Of a stretch of DNA of 30,099 bases, positions 1-5,762 are shown piece by piece (within the stretch, counting starts at the first letter, position 1; every line of letters begins with the position of its first letter). The stretch lies in the IMG/VR virus record IMGVR_UViG_3300037088_001149, positions 1 through 30,099 of that record; one strand, given 5' to 3'. Position numbers and translations under genes: made by a program. The stretch is from a virus. Under the pieces are notes generated by a model. That model was not told the DNA's origin. It worked only from the letters and a program-made list of their open reading frames with translations, and searched no databases.

Positions 1-74
1 CGGTAGACTTCTTTTACCTCAGGCAAGGCTTCCCAGTAGAGGGAAACCCTGCCTGAGGTAAAAGAAGTCTACCG
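1..74. repeat. Long inverted repeat (hairpin/cruciform) at window edge
   Basis: Bases 1-25 are the exact reverse complement of bases 50-74. The 24-nt centre folds further: TTCCC at 30-34 pairs with GGGAA at 41-45 around AGTAGA. The repeat starts exactly at base 1, so its outer limit is not visible and the palindrome may continue to the left. The stop codon of the minus-strand 49-aa gene (69-71) lies inside the right arm. Possible readings are a terminator for the minus-strand genes (no clear T-tract is seen), a telomere or resolution site of a linear phage genome, or a fold-back assembly artefact at a contig end. Confidence 0.9.
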
Positions 75-218
75 AATCCCGGCTATGGCGGAATCGATGG
101 TCTTCTGCGGCTGGAACGTAGTCCCGAACTCATAGGAGCAGTTCTTGCAGACGCTCAGGATGATGCCTACGGCGAGGATCATGCTGATGATGGTGCCTAT
201 GGAGGTGAAGTTCTTCAT
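69..218 (-). CDS. Small single-span membrane protein (49 aa)
   Basis: I chose the ATG at 216-218 because AGGAG lies 9 nt upstream of it on the minus strand; a longer reading with an upstream Met lacks this support. The peptide starts MKNFTSIGTIISMILAVGII and carries one hydrophobic segment of about 20 residues. A short polar tail with two cysteines (C-x2-C, residues about 24-27) follows. It lies 39 nt downstream of the 288-aa gene on the same strand, so the two are probably cotranscribed. Its stop codon is inside the terminal inverted repeat. I do not recognise the family. Its size and position would fit a phage small membrane protein, but nothing shows a function. Confidence 0.6.
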   Translation of the reverse strand: MKNFTSIGTIISMILAVGIILSVCKNCSYEFGTTFQPQKTIDSAIAGIR

Positions 219-257
219 GGTATTGGTCTCCTGATGGCCTATATGGGACACGCCGCC

Positions 258-1124
258 CTATACGAAGTCTCCGCAGCCGGCGATCTCTGCCCTGAGCAGG
301 GTGAGGTCGGCCTTCGTGATGATGTCGACCATGATGTAGGTGCTGCCGACGATGCTGCTGATCACGGTGTGGGCAGCGGTGATGTTGCAGGCCTTGGTGA
401 GGATCACGGCTTGCTTGATGGCGCTGGGAGGCATCATCTTGCCCAGGCAAGTATCTATAGTGGTGAGAACACTGAGGATAGCCTTGAATATGGTGTTGAG
501 CACTGCCTTCACGGCGCCGGCGACTGCGCGTATGCACTTCCAGGCCGCACGGCTGATGGTCATGATGCTCTGCGACGTCCAATCCCAGATGGCAATGCTG
601 GTACGCTGTGCCCAGGGAAGGGTAACCGTCTGCACGTAGGTGGCGACTGCCTTGACTTGGGCCGCGCTCCAGTTGAACAGGCTGGTCAGGATAGAGCTGA
701 CCTTGGAGAACGCTGCGCTGAAGGCTTTCGAGATGATGCTGCCGCTCTTGGTGATGATCTGGCCGATCAGGTCGAGACCCTTGGCCAGGTTGCCCGGCGC
801 GGTGGGAGAATCAGAAGCAGATGTATCAGGAGTAACAGCTACCTCTACAGCTTCCAATAAGAGTGCCTGCGTAGCAGCATCCAACCCGTTATAGACGGAC
901 CCGAACACGATGTCCCTGGCCACTTCGATGGTCAGGCCTTCAGCCTCTGCCTTGTACAGCGCACTGATGCTCAGCCCCTGCACGGCCAGCAGCACCTCTT
1001 CAGCAGTCAGCGTAGCCACGCTGCCAGTCGAGTTGGCTTCGAGCTTCGGTGCCACTTCACTCATGAAGCGGTTGAATGCAATCTTCTCTGCTGCCGTCAG
1101 GGTGATGCGTGATGTCGTTGTCAT
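258..1124 (-). CDS. Unknown 288-aa protein with hydrophobic/amphipathic C-terminal half
   Basis: The frame is open as far as base 1523, but the start is placed at 1122-1124 because AAGGAG sits 7 nt upstream. Residues encoded further upstream look like untranslated spacer. The N-terminal ~85 residues (MTTTSRITLTAAEKIAFNRF...) look helical and soluble. A Ser/Thr/Pro-rich linker follows. The remaining ~180 residues are a run of amphipathic and hydrophobic helices with little charge, several tryptophans and some cysteines. This resembles membrane-inserting or virion-internal proteins, but no family motif is visible. With the 49-aa gene it forms the only minus-strand unit of the window. It diverges from the XRE-type regulator across a 327-nt gap. 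Confidence 0.7.
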   Translation of the reverse strand: MTTTSRITLTAAEKIAFNRFMSEVAPKLEANSTGSVATLTAEEVLLAVQGLSISALYKAEAEGLTIEVARDIVFGSVYNGLDAATQALLLEAVEVAVTPDTSASDSPTAPGNLAKGLDLIGQIITKSGSIISKAFSAAFSKVSSILTSLFNWSAAQVKAVATYVQTVTLPWAQRTSIAIWDWTSQSIMTISRAAWKCIRAVAGAVKAVLNTIFKAILSVLTTIDTCLGKMMPPSAIKQAVILTKACNITAAHTVISSIVGSTYIMVDIITKADLTLLRAEIAGCGDFV

Positions 1125-1451
1125 GATGAATCTCCTTGTATGGGTCTTGTCGCTACAGGACCAGGTGGCCTCGAAACGTTTCGATGGGTCCTGGTCCCTG
1201 TGCACTGACCTGGTGCTGAACCACTGCCCAAAATGGCCCTCGTGACCGAGCTTCCCTTTCGGATCGGGTGTGTTGCATTGAACATCGGTCGGCGACATGC
1301 TAAGACTATTAGGGAGTCCGCCTATGTCAGCATCCGATCCCAAGCCCCCAAGGGGTCTTCCTCCCATCCCTGTCCGTCCAGACGAATCGGTCCCAGAAGT
1401 TTTGGAATTCCGGACCTCATGCGCGTAAATTCTGCGCATAATGGAATTGCT
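1125..1451. promoter_or_regulatory. Divergent intergenic region with large imperfect palindrome
   Basis: This 327-nt gap separates the minus-strand unit from the plus-strand XRE-type gene. It contains a composite palindrome at 1156-1200: outer arms CAGGACCAGG (1156-1165) and CCTGGTCCCTG (1190-1200, one extra base), around a perfect 14-bp palindrome TCGAAACGTTTCGA (1171-1184). This would suit a dimeric or tetrameric regulator acting on both directions. I found no convincing -35/-10 pair on either strand. A weak TTGAAC-17-TAAGAC combination near 1280 was not accepted. Frames open through the gap have no ribosome-binding site. Confidence 0.5.
1419..1439. promoter_or_regulatory. Inverted repeat just upstream of XRE gene (operator candidate)
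   Basis: ATGCGC (1419-1424) and GCGCAT (1434-1439) are inverted copies separated by 9 nt. The site ends 12 nt before the chosen ATG of the XRE-like gene and overlaps a CATAAT -10-like hexamer (1437-1442). This spacing would suit autorepression by a small helix-turn-helix dimer. Six-base arms are short, so chance occurrence is possible. Confidence 0.4.
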
Positions 1452-1730
1452 ATGGCCAAGGTAGCCGGGACTGCGTTCCCGCAGGTTCTGGCCGGCTGCC
1501 GTACCGGAGTCGGCCTGTCCCAAGCCTCACTCGCCACACAGCTCGGCATCCCGGTGCCCTCCGTGGTGGCACAGTATGAGGCTGGCACCCATCGGTTTCC
1601 CATTGAGAAGCTGACCCTGCTGGCCGAGGCGACCGGCGCGCCGTCCGTGGAGCTGATCAAGGCCTGGCTCGATACCTATGCCCCGGACGTGTCCAAGGTC
1701 CTCTTCCCACCCGCCTCATCCCTTACCTGA
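1452..1730 (+). CDS. XRE/Cro-family helix-turn-helix regulator
   Basis: This is a 92-aa protein. Residues about 8-62 match the HTH_3/XRE pattern: a helix ending in a GLSQASLATQLG segment, a recognition helix around PVPSVVAQYEAGTHRFP, and a closing helix IEKLTLLAEATG. The first turn LSQ..LA..LG and the [WY]E.G turn are family hallmarks. A C-terminal extension (VELIKAWLDTY...) could mediate dimerisation. Upstream ATG and GTG codons keep the frame open from 1233, but the HTH starts soon after the ATG at 1452, so I use that one. There is no clear Shine-Dalgarno, and translation may be leaderless or nearly so. It is likely the phage repressor or Cro-like switch protein, since operator-bearing promoters follow at once (1771 and 1945). 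Confidence 0.8.
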   Translation: MAKVAGTAFPQVLAGCRTGVGLSQASLATQLGIPVPSVVAQYEAGTHRFPIEKLTLLAEATGAPSVELIKAWLDTYAPDVSKVLFPPASSLT

Positions 1731-1770
1731 CAGTCAAAAAGCAGCTCCCTACCTTTTTCTCTCTTTCCTA

Positions 1771-1799
1771 TTGACTGCTTACTGACAGTCAGGTATGAT
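1771..1799 (+). promoter_or_regulatory. Sigma70-type promoter with embedded palindromic operator
   Basis: The -35 TTGACT (1771-1776), a 17-bp spacer and the -10 TATGAT (1794-1799) are near consensus. The spacer carries CTGACAGTCAG, an 11-bp perfect palindrome with a central A. TGACAGTCA also occurs at about 1728, 43-54 bp upstream, at the stop codon of the XRE gene. A repressor on the spacer site would block RNA polymerase directly; the adjacent XRE-type protein is the obvious candidate. The predicted start is near 1806. Confidence 0.75.
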
Positions 1800-1805
1800 G
1801 AGGTC

Positions 1806-1889
1806 TGAGCCACTCGTTCTGGCTGCTATTCTCCGAACCAACCTTCCAACTCCTGGGGGCCTCGCTTGGCGGCGCGGCCCCTCCTTTTT
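1806..1889 (+). ncRNA. Predicted small RNA (~85 nt) between promoter and terminator
   Basis: Transcription from the promoter at 1771-1799 should start near 1806 and end at the terminator at 1856-1889. The transcript has no start codon with a ribosome-binding site. It contains a pyrimidine-rich, largely unpaired centre (about 1825-1853) followed by the terminator stem, the usual layout of a trans-acting small RNA. A further promoter begins at 1945, so this is a self-contained unit. It could also be an attenuated leader of the 2082 operon, with read-through past the terminator. No target is known. Confidence 0.55.
1856..1889 (+). terminator. Rho-independent terminator
   Basis: GGGGCCTCGC (1856-1865) pairs with GCGCGGCCCC (1872-1881), ten pairs with one mismatch, loop TTGGCG. 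TCCTTTTT (1882-1889) follows directly. Confidence 0.8.
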
Positions 1890-1944
1890 GTAGGACCCAT
1901 CCCCACACCTCCCGATTTTTTGGCAACCTGCAAATAATTAAACC

Positions 1945-1980
1945 GGTACCCTTGCGTACTGACAGTCAGTCAAGTATGCT
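1945..1980 (+). promoter_or_regulatory. Promoter with GGTACCCTTG box and operator; drives the 2082 operon
   Basis: GGTACCCTTG occupies 1945-1954 and supplies the first bases of the -35 TTGCGT (1952-1957). A 17-bp spacer leads to the -10 TATGCT (1975-1980). The spacer contains ACTGACAGTCAGT, the same operator core as in the promoter at 1771. An AT-rich tract (AAATAATTAAA) precedes the box and could act as an UP element. It is the only good promoter before the long run of genes beginning at 2082. Confidence 0.75.
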
Positions 1981-2009
1981 TCTACTAGAGCCGCTCCTCC
2001 CGGCTCCTC

Positions 2010-2046
2010 GCTGACCGGCGCTGCATGGTTCCCGGCGCCGGCCAGC
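2010..2046 (+). promoter_or_regulatory. Leader hairpin upstream of first early gene
   Basis: Bases 2010-2021 pair with 2035-2046, twelve pairs with one A-C mismatch, in the ~95-nt leader between the predicted start of transcription and the ATG at 2082. No T-tract follows, so it is not a terminator. It could stabilise the message or control translation. Confidence 0.5.
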
Positions 2047-2081
2047 CCTAAACGGGAGAGACGGCAGCGAGGATAACCAAA

Positions 2082-2315
2082 ATGGACACGTTCCGACAGA
2101 AGTTCCATATCAGCCGTAAAGACGGCACCCCTCTTCCCGCCGACGCCGAGTTCTTCGTCCTGCGGCTCGACAATGGCGCCGATGACGCCTGCCACGCCCG
2201 CGTGGCCGCCGACTACTACGCCCAGGGCATCCAGGAAGGGGACAGCGTCCTCTCCAAGCAGGTTCTGGACGGTCTGGACCGCCTGGACGCCGGCGAACCC
2301 TTCTATGAGGCCTGA
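2082..2315 (+). CDS. Hypothetical 77-aa protein
   Basis: First gene of the plus-strand early-type run, about 95 nt downstream of the predicted start of the 1945-1980 promoter. GAGG lies 9 nt before the ATG. The protein is acidic (MDTFRQKFHISRKDGTPLPA...) and appears fully soluble, with no Cys-pair or nucleotide-binding motif. The N-terminal third could form a short beta hairpin, and the C-terminal half (ARVAADYYAQGIQEGDSVLS) is helical. I do not recognise a family. Its position next to the repressor-like gene suggests an immediate-early function. Confidence 0.65.
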   Translation: MDTFRQKFHISRKDGTPLPADAEFFVLRLDNGADDACHARVAADYYAQGIQEGDSVLSKQVLDGLDRLDAGEPFYEA

Positions 2316-2317
2316 CC

Positions 2318-2461
2318 ATGGAAGCCCTCGGCGTCTGCATCCTCCTGAGCACTCTGACAGCTTCCCTTACGGCGTACGTCATCGCCCGGATGTGCAAGCA
2401 CTCTTTCGACACCTGGATCCGCACGACGGACAACTGGCCGACCCGGGAGCCCTTGAAATGA
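2318..2461 (+). CDS. Small membrane protein (47 aa)
   Basis: This ORF starts 3 nt after the preceding stop codon and overlaps the next start as ATGA (2458-2461), typical of translational coupling. Residues about 5-24 (GVCILLSTLTASLTAYVIAR) form one hydrophobic membrane segment. A short basic/polar tail with an Arg-Thr-Thr-Asp stretch follows. No family is recognisable. The strict packing between two genes is the main reason to believe it. Confidence 0.55.
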   Translation: MEALGVCILLSTLTASLTAYVIARMCKHSFDTWIRTTDNWPTREPLK

Positions 2462-2871
2462 TCACCCACACCGACCTTACCGGCTCCGGCTGGGCCGTTC
2501 TGGCCACCAAGGCCTGGGCTACCCGCGAACACGCCGTCGCCGTGCGCACCAAGGTCGGCGCGGCGGCCCTGGTCACCAGCGACGACCAACTGCAGCAGAT
2601 CTACGGCGGTTGCAACATCGAGGACCTGTGGAAGGCGTCTTCGATCCACGCCGAGCGCACCGCGATCGCCAATGCCATCGCCCACGGCGCCAAGAAGATC
2701 CAGGCCATCCTGGTTGCCGCCGAGCGGGAGAAGTTCACCCCTTGCGGCAACTGCATGGACTTCATCTTTCAGTTCGGCGGCCCGACCTGCCAGATCGGCT
2801 TCCAAGGCAAGCCCGGCGGCCCGGTCAACGTCTACACAGCCCACGAGCTGATGCCGGAGTACCCATGCTGA
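2458..2871 (+). CDS. Cytidine/deoxycytidylate deaminase-like zinc enzyme
   Basis: A 137-aa protein with both zinc signatures of the cytidine-deaminase superfamily: H64-A65-E66 (the Zn ligand and the catalytic Glu) followed by P-C96-G-N-C99 (the two Cys ligands). The H-A-E form is typical of dCMP and nucleotide deaminases, while PCGNC resembles the PCGxC of free-nucleoside enzymes, so the substrate cannot be assigned. The N-terminal part (TKAWATREHAVAVRTKVGAA) fits the first helix and strand of the fold. A role in nucleotide pools or base modification during infection is the natural inference. The start is the ATG at 2458, overlapping the upstream stop; a longer open frame from 2173 is the shadow of the 2082 gene. 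It overlaps the next gene by 7 nt. Confidence 0.85.
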   Translation: MITHTDLTGSGWAVLATKAWATREHAVAVRTKVGAAALVTSDDQLQQIYGGCNIEDLWKASSIHAERTAIANAIAHGAKKIQAILVAAEREKFTPCGNCMDFIFQFGGPTCQIGFQGKPGGPVNVYTAHELMPEYPC

Positions 2872-3203
2872 GAATCATCGACGGCAAGCGCGGGACAGGC
2901 CGTACCCGCAAACTGGCCTGGGCGTTCCTGGGCCACGCCAACAAGCAGAAGGCCATCCTGATCTCGCACCCCAGCCAGCGGCCGCAGGTGGTGGAGGTCA
3001 TTGCCGAGTTCTACAAAGAGCACCAGTGGCCCTTCACCGCGGCGATGAAGCGGGAGTTCGAATCCAAGATCATCACCGTCTGGGAGCTGCAGCACATCAA
3101 GCAGGGTCTCCCCGCCGAGACCGACCTGTTCATCGACAACACCGAGCGCGTGCTGCAGGAGCTCCTGCGCTTCAACGTCGCCGCCGTGGTGGTGGAGACC
3201 TAA
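2865..3203 (+). CDS. Small protein with degenerate P-loop NTPase-like features (112 aa)
   Basis: The start ATG (2865) lies inside the end of the deaminase gene. Residues 7-14 read GKRGTGRT, a Walker A-like loop after a short strand (LRIID), but with Arg in place of the invariant Lys. A second strand (KAILISHPS) follows. A Walker B-like segment DLFIDN centres on Asp91, and the last strand is NVAAVVVET. The order beta-P-loop-helix-beta...hhhhD resembles a minimal RecA/helicase-like core, but 112 aa is too short for a full domain and the Lys is missing. It may bind nucleotide weakly, be a regulatory relic, or have convergent motifs. Coupling to the deaminase suggests a linked function. Confidence 0.65.
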   Translation: MLRIIDGKRGTGRTRKLAWAFLGHANKQKAILISHPSQRPQVVEVIAEFYKEHQWPFTAAMKREFESKIITVWELQHIKQGLPAETDLFIDNTERVLQELLRFNVAAVVVET

Positions 3204-3205
3204 CC

Positions 3206-3310
3206 ATGCCGCCGCCCCACGTCAATGCCGTCATCTGGCTGATCCTGGCATTCGGTCTGGTAGTCATGCTGTCCAACCTGAAAGGCCCCAAGGGCCCGGG
3301 AGATCTGTGA
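3206..3310 (+). CDS. Small membrane peptide (34 aa)
   Basis: It starts 3 nt after the preceding stop and its TGA overlaps the next ATG (TGATG at 3308-3312). After MPPPHVN it has one hydrophobic span (AVIWLILAFGLVVMLSN) and a short Gly/Lys/Pro tail. It is too short for family recognition. Support comes from the packed position and the clean membrane segment. There is no strong Shine-Dalgarno, so expression probably depends on coupling. Confidence 0.5.
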   Translation: MPPPHVNAVIWLILAFGLVVMLSNLKGPKGPGDL

Positions 3311-3558
3311 TGGCCACCAAACGCTACTCGATCATAAGCTCCGTAGAAGGCGACTGGACGATTGCCGCCAGCAAAGAGGGCAACTGCATTGTTGCCCTCA
3401 GCGGAGGCCACAGCCGCAGCCAGGCTCTCGAAGCCATCCTGAAGGACCTGGGAGTTGAGGTCCACCATGTCGAGCGCGACATGGGCGACGGGGACTACTT
3501 CCCCAAGAAGAACGATTTCAAGAAGAGGGACAAATGCCAACCGAGAACGAAGAAGTAA
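3310..3558 (+). CDS. Hypothetical 82-aa protein with Lys-rich tail
   Basis: The ATG at 3310 overlaps the preceding stop; a GTG at 3307 would add one residue. The N-terminal ~55 residues look like a small alpha/beta domain (strands YSIISSVEGDWTIAA and NCIVALSGG, helix SRSQALEAILKDLG). The last ~20 residues are very basic (PKKNDFKKRDKCQPRTKK), which could bind nucleic acid. Its 3' end overlaps the next gene by 25 nt in a different frame. No family is recognised. Confidence 0.6.
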   Translation: MATKRYSIISSVEGDWTIAASKEGNCIVALSGGHSRSQALEAILKDLGVEVHHVERDMGDGDYFPKKNDFKKRDKCQPRTKK

Positions 3559-3962
3559 AGCCCGAAGTAGAAGTCGACGCCGCGCCGGTACTACCCGCCC
3601 CTCCCATAGAGGTTGCGCCGGTGGTTACGCCTGTGGTTGCTCCCAAGCCGCCGGCGGCTCCGAAAGCCGTCCGTACCCGGCCAACCATGATGACGCCTAT
3701 CATACCGGTGCTGGCCGGCTCCATTCCGCAACCCGCCGCCCCCGGCGCGCCGACTCCCCAGGTCATCGCCATCTCCGGCCCGCAGCGCCTGGTGGTCGAC
3801 GTGACCCGCAAGCCCGCCGAGCAGCTCTTCCACGGCCTGAAGATCGAGGCCAAGTTTATCGATGGCCTGCCGGGCGTCGTGATCAGCAAGGGTGGCGGCC
3901 ACAAGCCGATCACCATACTCGCACCGGAGCGTCCGCAGCACCGGTTCGTGATCGAGTACTAA
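3534..3962 (+). CDS. Hypothetical protein with Pro/Ala/Val-rich N-terminus (142 aa)
   Basis: Residues about 1-75 are low-complexity Pro/Ala/Val with acidic residues at the start (MPTENEEVKPEVEVDAAPV), likely a disordered spacer. Residues about 76-142 form a compact beta-rich region (VIAISGPQRLVVDV, LKIEAKFIDGLPGVVISKGG, PITILAPERP). It resembles neither a known enzyme nor a known virion motif. It is the last protein gene before the tRNA. A weak Shine-Dalgarno (AAGAGG, about 9 nt upstream) lies inside the previous gene. Confidence 0.6.
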   Translation: MPTENEEVKPEVEVDAAPVLPAPPIEVAPVVTPVVAPKPPAAPKAVRTRPTMMTPIIPVLAGSIPQPAAPGAPTPQVIAISGPQRLVVDVTRKPAEQLFHGLKIEAKFIDGLPGVVISKGGGHKPITILAPERPQHRFVIEY

Positions 3963-3970
3963 CGGTTCGC

Positions 3971-4046
3971 GGGGTGGTAGCTCAGTTGGCAGAGCATCGG
4001 CTTGTCAAGCCGGCGGTCGTGGGTTCGAGCCCCATCCGCCCCGCCA
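3971..4046 (+). tRNA. tRNA-Asp (anticodon GTC)
   Basis: A complete 76-nt cloverleaf is visible. Acceptor GGGGTGG (3971-3977) pairs with CCGCCCC (4036-4042) with one G-T wobble, followed by discriminator G and an encoded CCA (4044-4046). The D-arm is AGCTCAGTTGGCAGAGC. The anticodon loop TTGTCAA carries GTC and is closed by CGGC/GCCG. The T-arm reads GTGGG-TTCGAGC-CCCAT. It sits inside the early-type gene run with no promoter of its own, so it is probably processed from the operon transcript. An encoded CCA and intact arms argue that it is functional rather than an attachment-site remnant. Confidence 0.97.
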
Positions 4047-4065
4047 AGTTTCAAGAGGAGGAGTT

Positions 4066-4398
4066 ATGAAGGACAGCTTTATCGAAGTCGAAGAGCAACA
4101 CCCCACGCCTGGCCAGCCCAATCAACCCACGGCCGCGGAGATCAATGGCTGCGAGGCCTTTGCGGACCGGCTGCTGGCCGAGTACGACGCCCAGATGTAT
4201 GAGTGCGTCGCCGAAGCGGCCAACGAGTTTCCCACCGATGTGGTGAGCAAGGATGACATCCGCCGTCTCGGCCCCTTCATCAACAGCATGATGGTGCGCC
4301 TCTTCGCCCTGGGCGTGGGCGCAGGCGTCGCCGACATGGCGAAACAGGCGCGCGCGCGAGCCACTACCGGCGGATCGCCGACGGTGACCCTCCAGTGA
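4066..4398 (+). CDS. Hypothetical 110-aa protein
   Basis: A strong ribosome-binding site (AGAGGAGGAG) lies 2-10 nt before the ATG, 19 nt after the tRNA. The N-terminal ~30 residues are polar and probably flexible (MKDSFIEVEEQHPTPGQPNQ). The rest is helical: CEAFADRLLAEYDAQMYECV, then a segment IRRLGPFINSMMVRLFALGV and a Gly/Ala-rich helix GAGVADMAKQARARA. No motif allows a function. The stop codon overlaps the next start (GTGA). Confidence 0.7.
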   Translation: MKDSFIEVEEQHPTPGQPNQPTAAEINGCEAFADRLLAEYDAQMYECVAEAANEFPTDVVSKDDIRRLGPFINSMMVRLFALGVGAGVADMAKQARARATTGGSPTVTLQ

Positions 4399-4916
4399 GC
4401 ACCCCCTGCGTAACCCCGGGTTGCAACCGCCAGCACTACACCTTCGGCAACCGGTGCTGCGCCGGCTGTGCCAATCCCTCCCGGGACGGCGTGGTCGTGC
4501 ATACCGAGCGGTGCAACTGCGACGAGAGCGAGCGCCGTACCCAGGCGGAAGGCGCCGCGCGGCAGCCGCGCGAGGAATTCAACCCCGGCGCATCCCTGCC
4601 ACAGATGCCTCGGAAACGCCACGAGGCTGCCATCCAGATCTCCCAGGAACAGCTCAAGGCCGTTCTGAACATTCCGCCGGCTTGGAATTTGATCGGCGCC
4701 AAGCACGACCCGTTCCAGGGCAGCACCGTCACCCTGCTCTTCTCCCATCCGGATCTCTATCCGGTCCACGAGGGTTGTGTGGCTCCGGTCATTACCGCCA
4801 CCTACAACCTGCCGGACCCGGGACCGGTTGTGCAGCGTTACCGCCCCTCGGCAGCGCGCGCTCGCTTAGCACGCGCGAACTCGGCGCACGACTACTCCGA
4901 AGGAACTCCAATATGA
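4395..4916 (+). CDS. Cys-rich (zinc-binding-like) hypothetical protein
   Basis: It starts at GTG 4395, overlapping the previous TGA. The first 42 residues contain eight cysteines (C5, C10, C21, C22, C25, C40, C42 and neighbours) with C-x2-C and C-x-C pairs and His14/His36, suggesting a small zinc-binding domain. A charged linker (about 43-75) follows. A C-terminal domain comes next (AAIQISQEQLKAVLNIPPAW..., strands STVTLLFSH and APVITATYN). The first domain resembles zinc ribbons in phage accessory proteins, but no named family fits. It is coupled to the next gene by ATGA. Confidence 0.65.
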   Translation: MSTPCVTPGCNRQHYTFGNRCCAGCANPSRDGVVVHTERCNCDESERRTQAEGAARQPREEFNPGASLPQMPRKRHEAAIQISQEQLKAVLNIPPAWNLIGAKHDPFQGSTVTLLFSHPDLYPVHEGCVAPVITATYNLPDPGPVVQRYRPSAARARLARANSAHDYSEGTPI

Positions 4917-5509
4917 CCCGCATCGACGCCGACAAGATCGCCATGTTCGGTGCCCAGGTGTTCATGCAGTATGGGCACCAGCTCCTCACTATTGCCGGCG
5001 CCGCCTGCAATAAGCAGAACCTGCCTAACGCCGGTCCCATTGCCGCCGCGCTGAACCAGGTGCAGGACGACAGCTTCCGCCTGGGCCTGCTGGCCGGCAT
5101 GCGCCTGGACCAGGACCCGGTGGTGCGCAAGTTCCTGGAAGAGCAGGTCGAGCAGATCGAACACGGCCAGGTCACCATTCCCGGCGCGCTCCTGCGCAAC
5201 TGGCTACCCGCCCTGGCGGACCTGACGATCGTCTCCTGCGTCTGGGACTCAGCCGGCGATCAGTTGAAGCTGGTCATCATGGGCGAGAACGCCCCGCTCG
5301 CCATCCGCTACGGGCTCAACCCGGGGACGCGGATCGAGATCACCGCCGTAGAAGTGCCCGACGAGGGCCTGAGCGAACCCGCGCGCCAGGCCATCACCGA
5401 CCTAGGCCTCAACCCCGATGGGGTCGGCGGCGCCCTGGTGTCGTATGCCAAGGACGTCATGTGCTCCTTGGGTGGGATCGAAGAAGTCGAGGTTTCCAAT
5501 GGGAAGTGA
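4913..5509 (+). CDS. Hypothetical 198-aa protein
   Basis: The ATG at 4913 has AAGGA 8 nt upstream and overlaps the preceding TGA. The frame is open upstream to 4421, but that part is a shadow of the zinc-like gene. The N-terminal half is mostly helical (IAMFGAQVFMQYGHQLLTIA, SFRLGLLAGMRLDQDPVVRK). The C-terminal half alternates strands (LTIVSCVWDSAGDQLKLVIM, RIEITAVEVPDEGLS). There is no membrane segment or catalytic signature. It overlaps the next gene by 11 nt. I do not recognise the family. Confidence 0.7.
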   Translation: MTRIDADKIAMFGAQVFMQYGHQLLTIAGAACNKQNLPNAGPIAAALNQVQDDSFRLGLLAGMRLDQDPVVRKFLEEQVEQIEHGQVTIPGALLRNWLPALADLTIVSCVWDSAGDQLKLVIMGENAPLAIRYGLNPGTRIEITAVEVPDEGLSEPARQAITDLGLNPDGVGGALVSYAKDVMCSLGGIEEVEVSNGK

Positions 5510-5762
5510 ACTGCTACCCACTCCCTTTCACGCCGAGGTCCTGGCTGTCTTCCAGGCGGCCGCCGGCGATGTGCAGAATGTAGCTTTCGAGAAGATCCGG
5601 CAGGTCATGGCCTCCGGCGTCGCCCGTAAGCTGATTGCGCCAGGCTGGACGATCCAGCTCGGCGGACCCGGCAAGGCCGGTATCAAGTGGGTGGACCTCA
5701 CCGGCGTGGATCGCAAGGTGACGATCGAACCCATACCCGCAGAGGACCAACTCCATGTCTAA
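5499..5762 (+). CDS. Hypothetical 87-aa protein
   Basis: GAGG lies 6 nt before the ATG at 5499, within the end of the preceding gene. A helix-rich N-terminus (FHAEVLAVFQAAAGDVQNVA, EKIRQVMASGVARKLI) is followed by beta-like segments (WTIQLGGPGKAGIKWVDLTG, RKVTIEPI). It overlaps the following gene by 8 nt. No family is recognised. The dense overlaps on both sides are the main evidence for expression. Confidence 0.65.
   Translation: MGSELLPTPFHAEVLAVFQAAAGDVQNVAFEKIRQVMASGVARKLIAPGWTIQLGGPGKAGIKWVDLTGVDRKVTIEPIPAEDQLHV

Noticed and set aside
1275-1305. TTGAAC-17-TAAGAC as a promoter for the XRE gene
   Set aside because: The -10 matches consensus at only three positions, and the distance to the ATG would be ~150 nt. 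Evidence is too weak.
258-1523. 421-aa version of the minus-strand gene
   Set aside because: The 133 residues before the AAGGAG-supported ATG (1122-1124) are of irregular composition and cross the palindromic control region.
3971-4046. tRNA as a prophage attachment-site remnant
   Set aside because: The cloverleaf is complete with encoded CCA, lies inside an operon, and no integrase or second copy of its 3' end is seen in the window.
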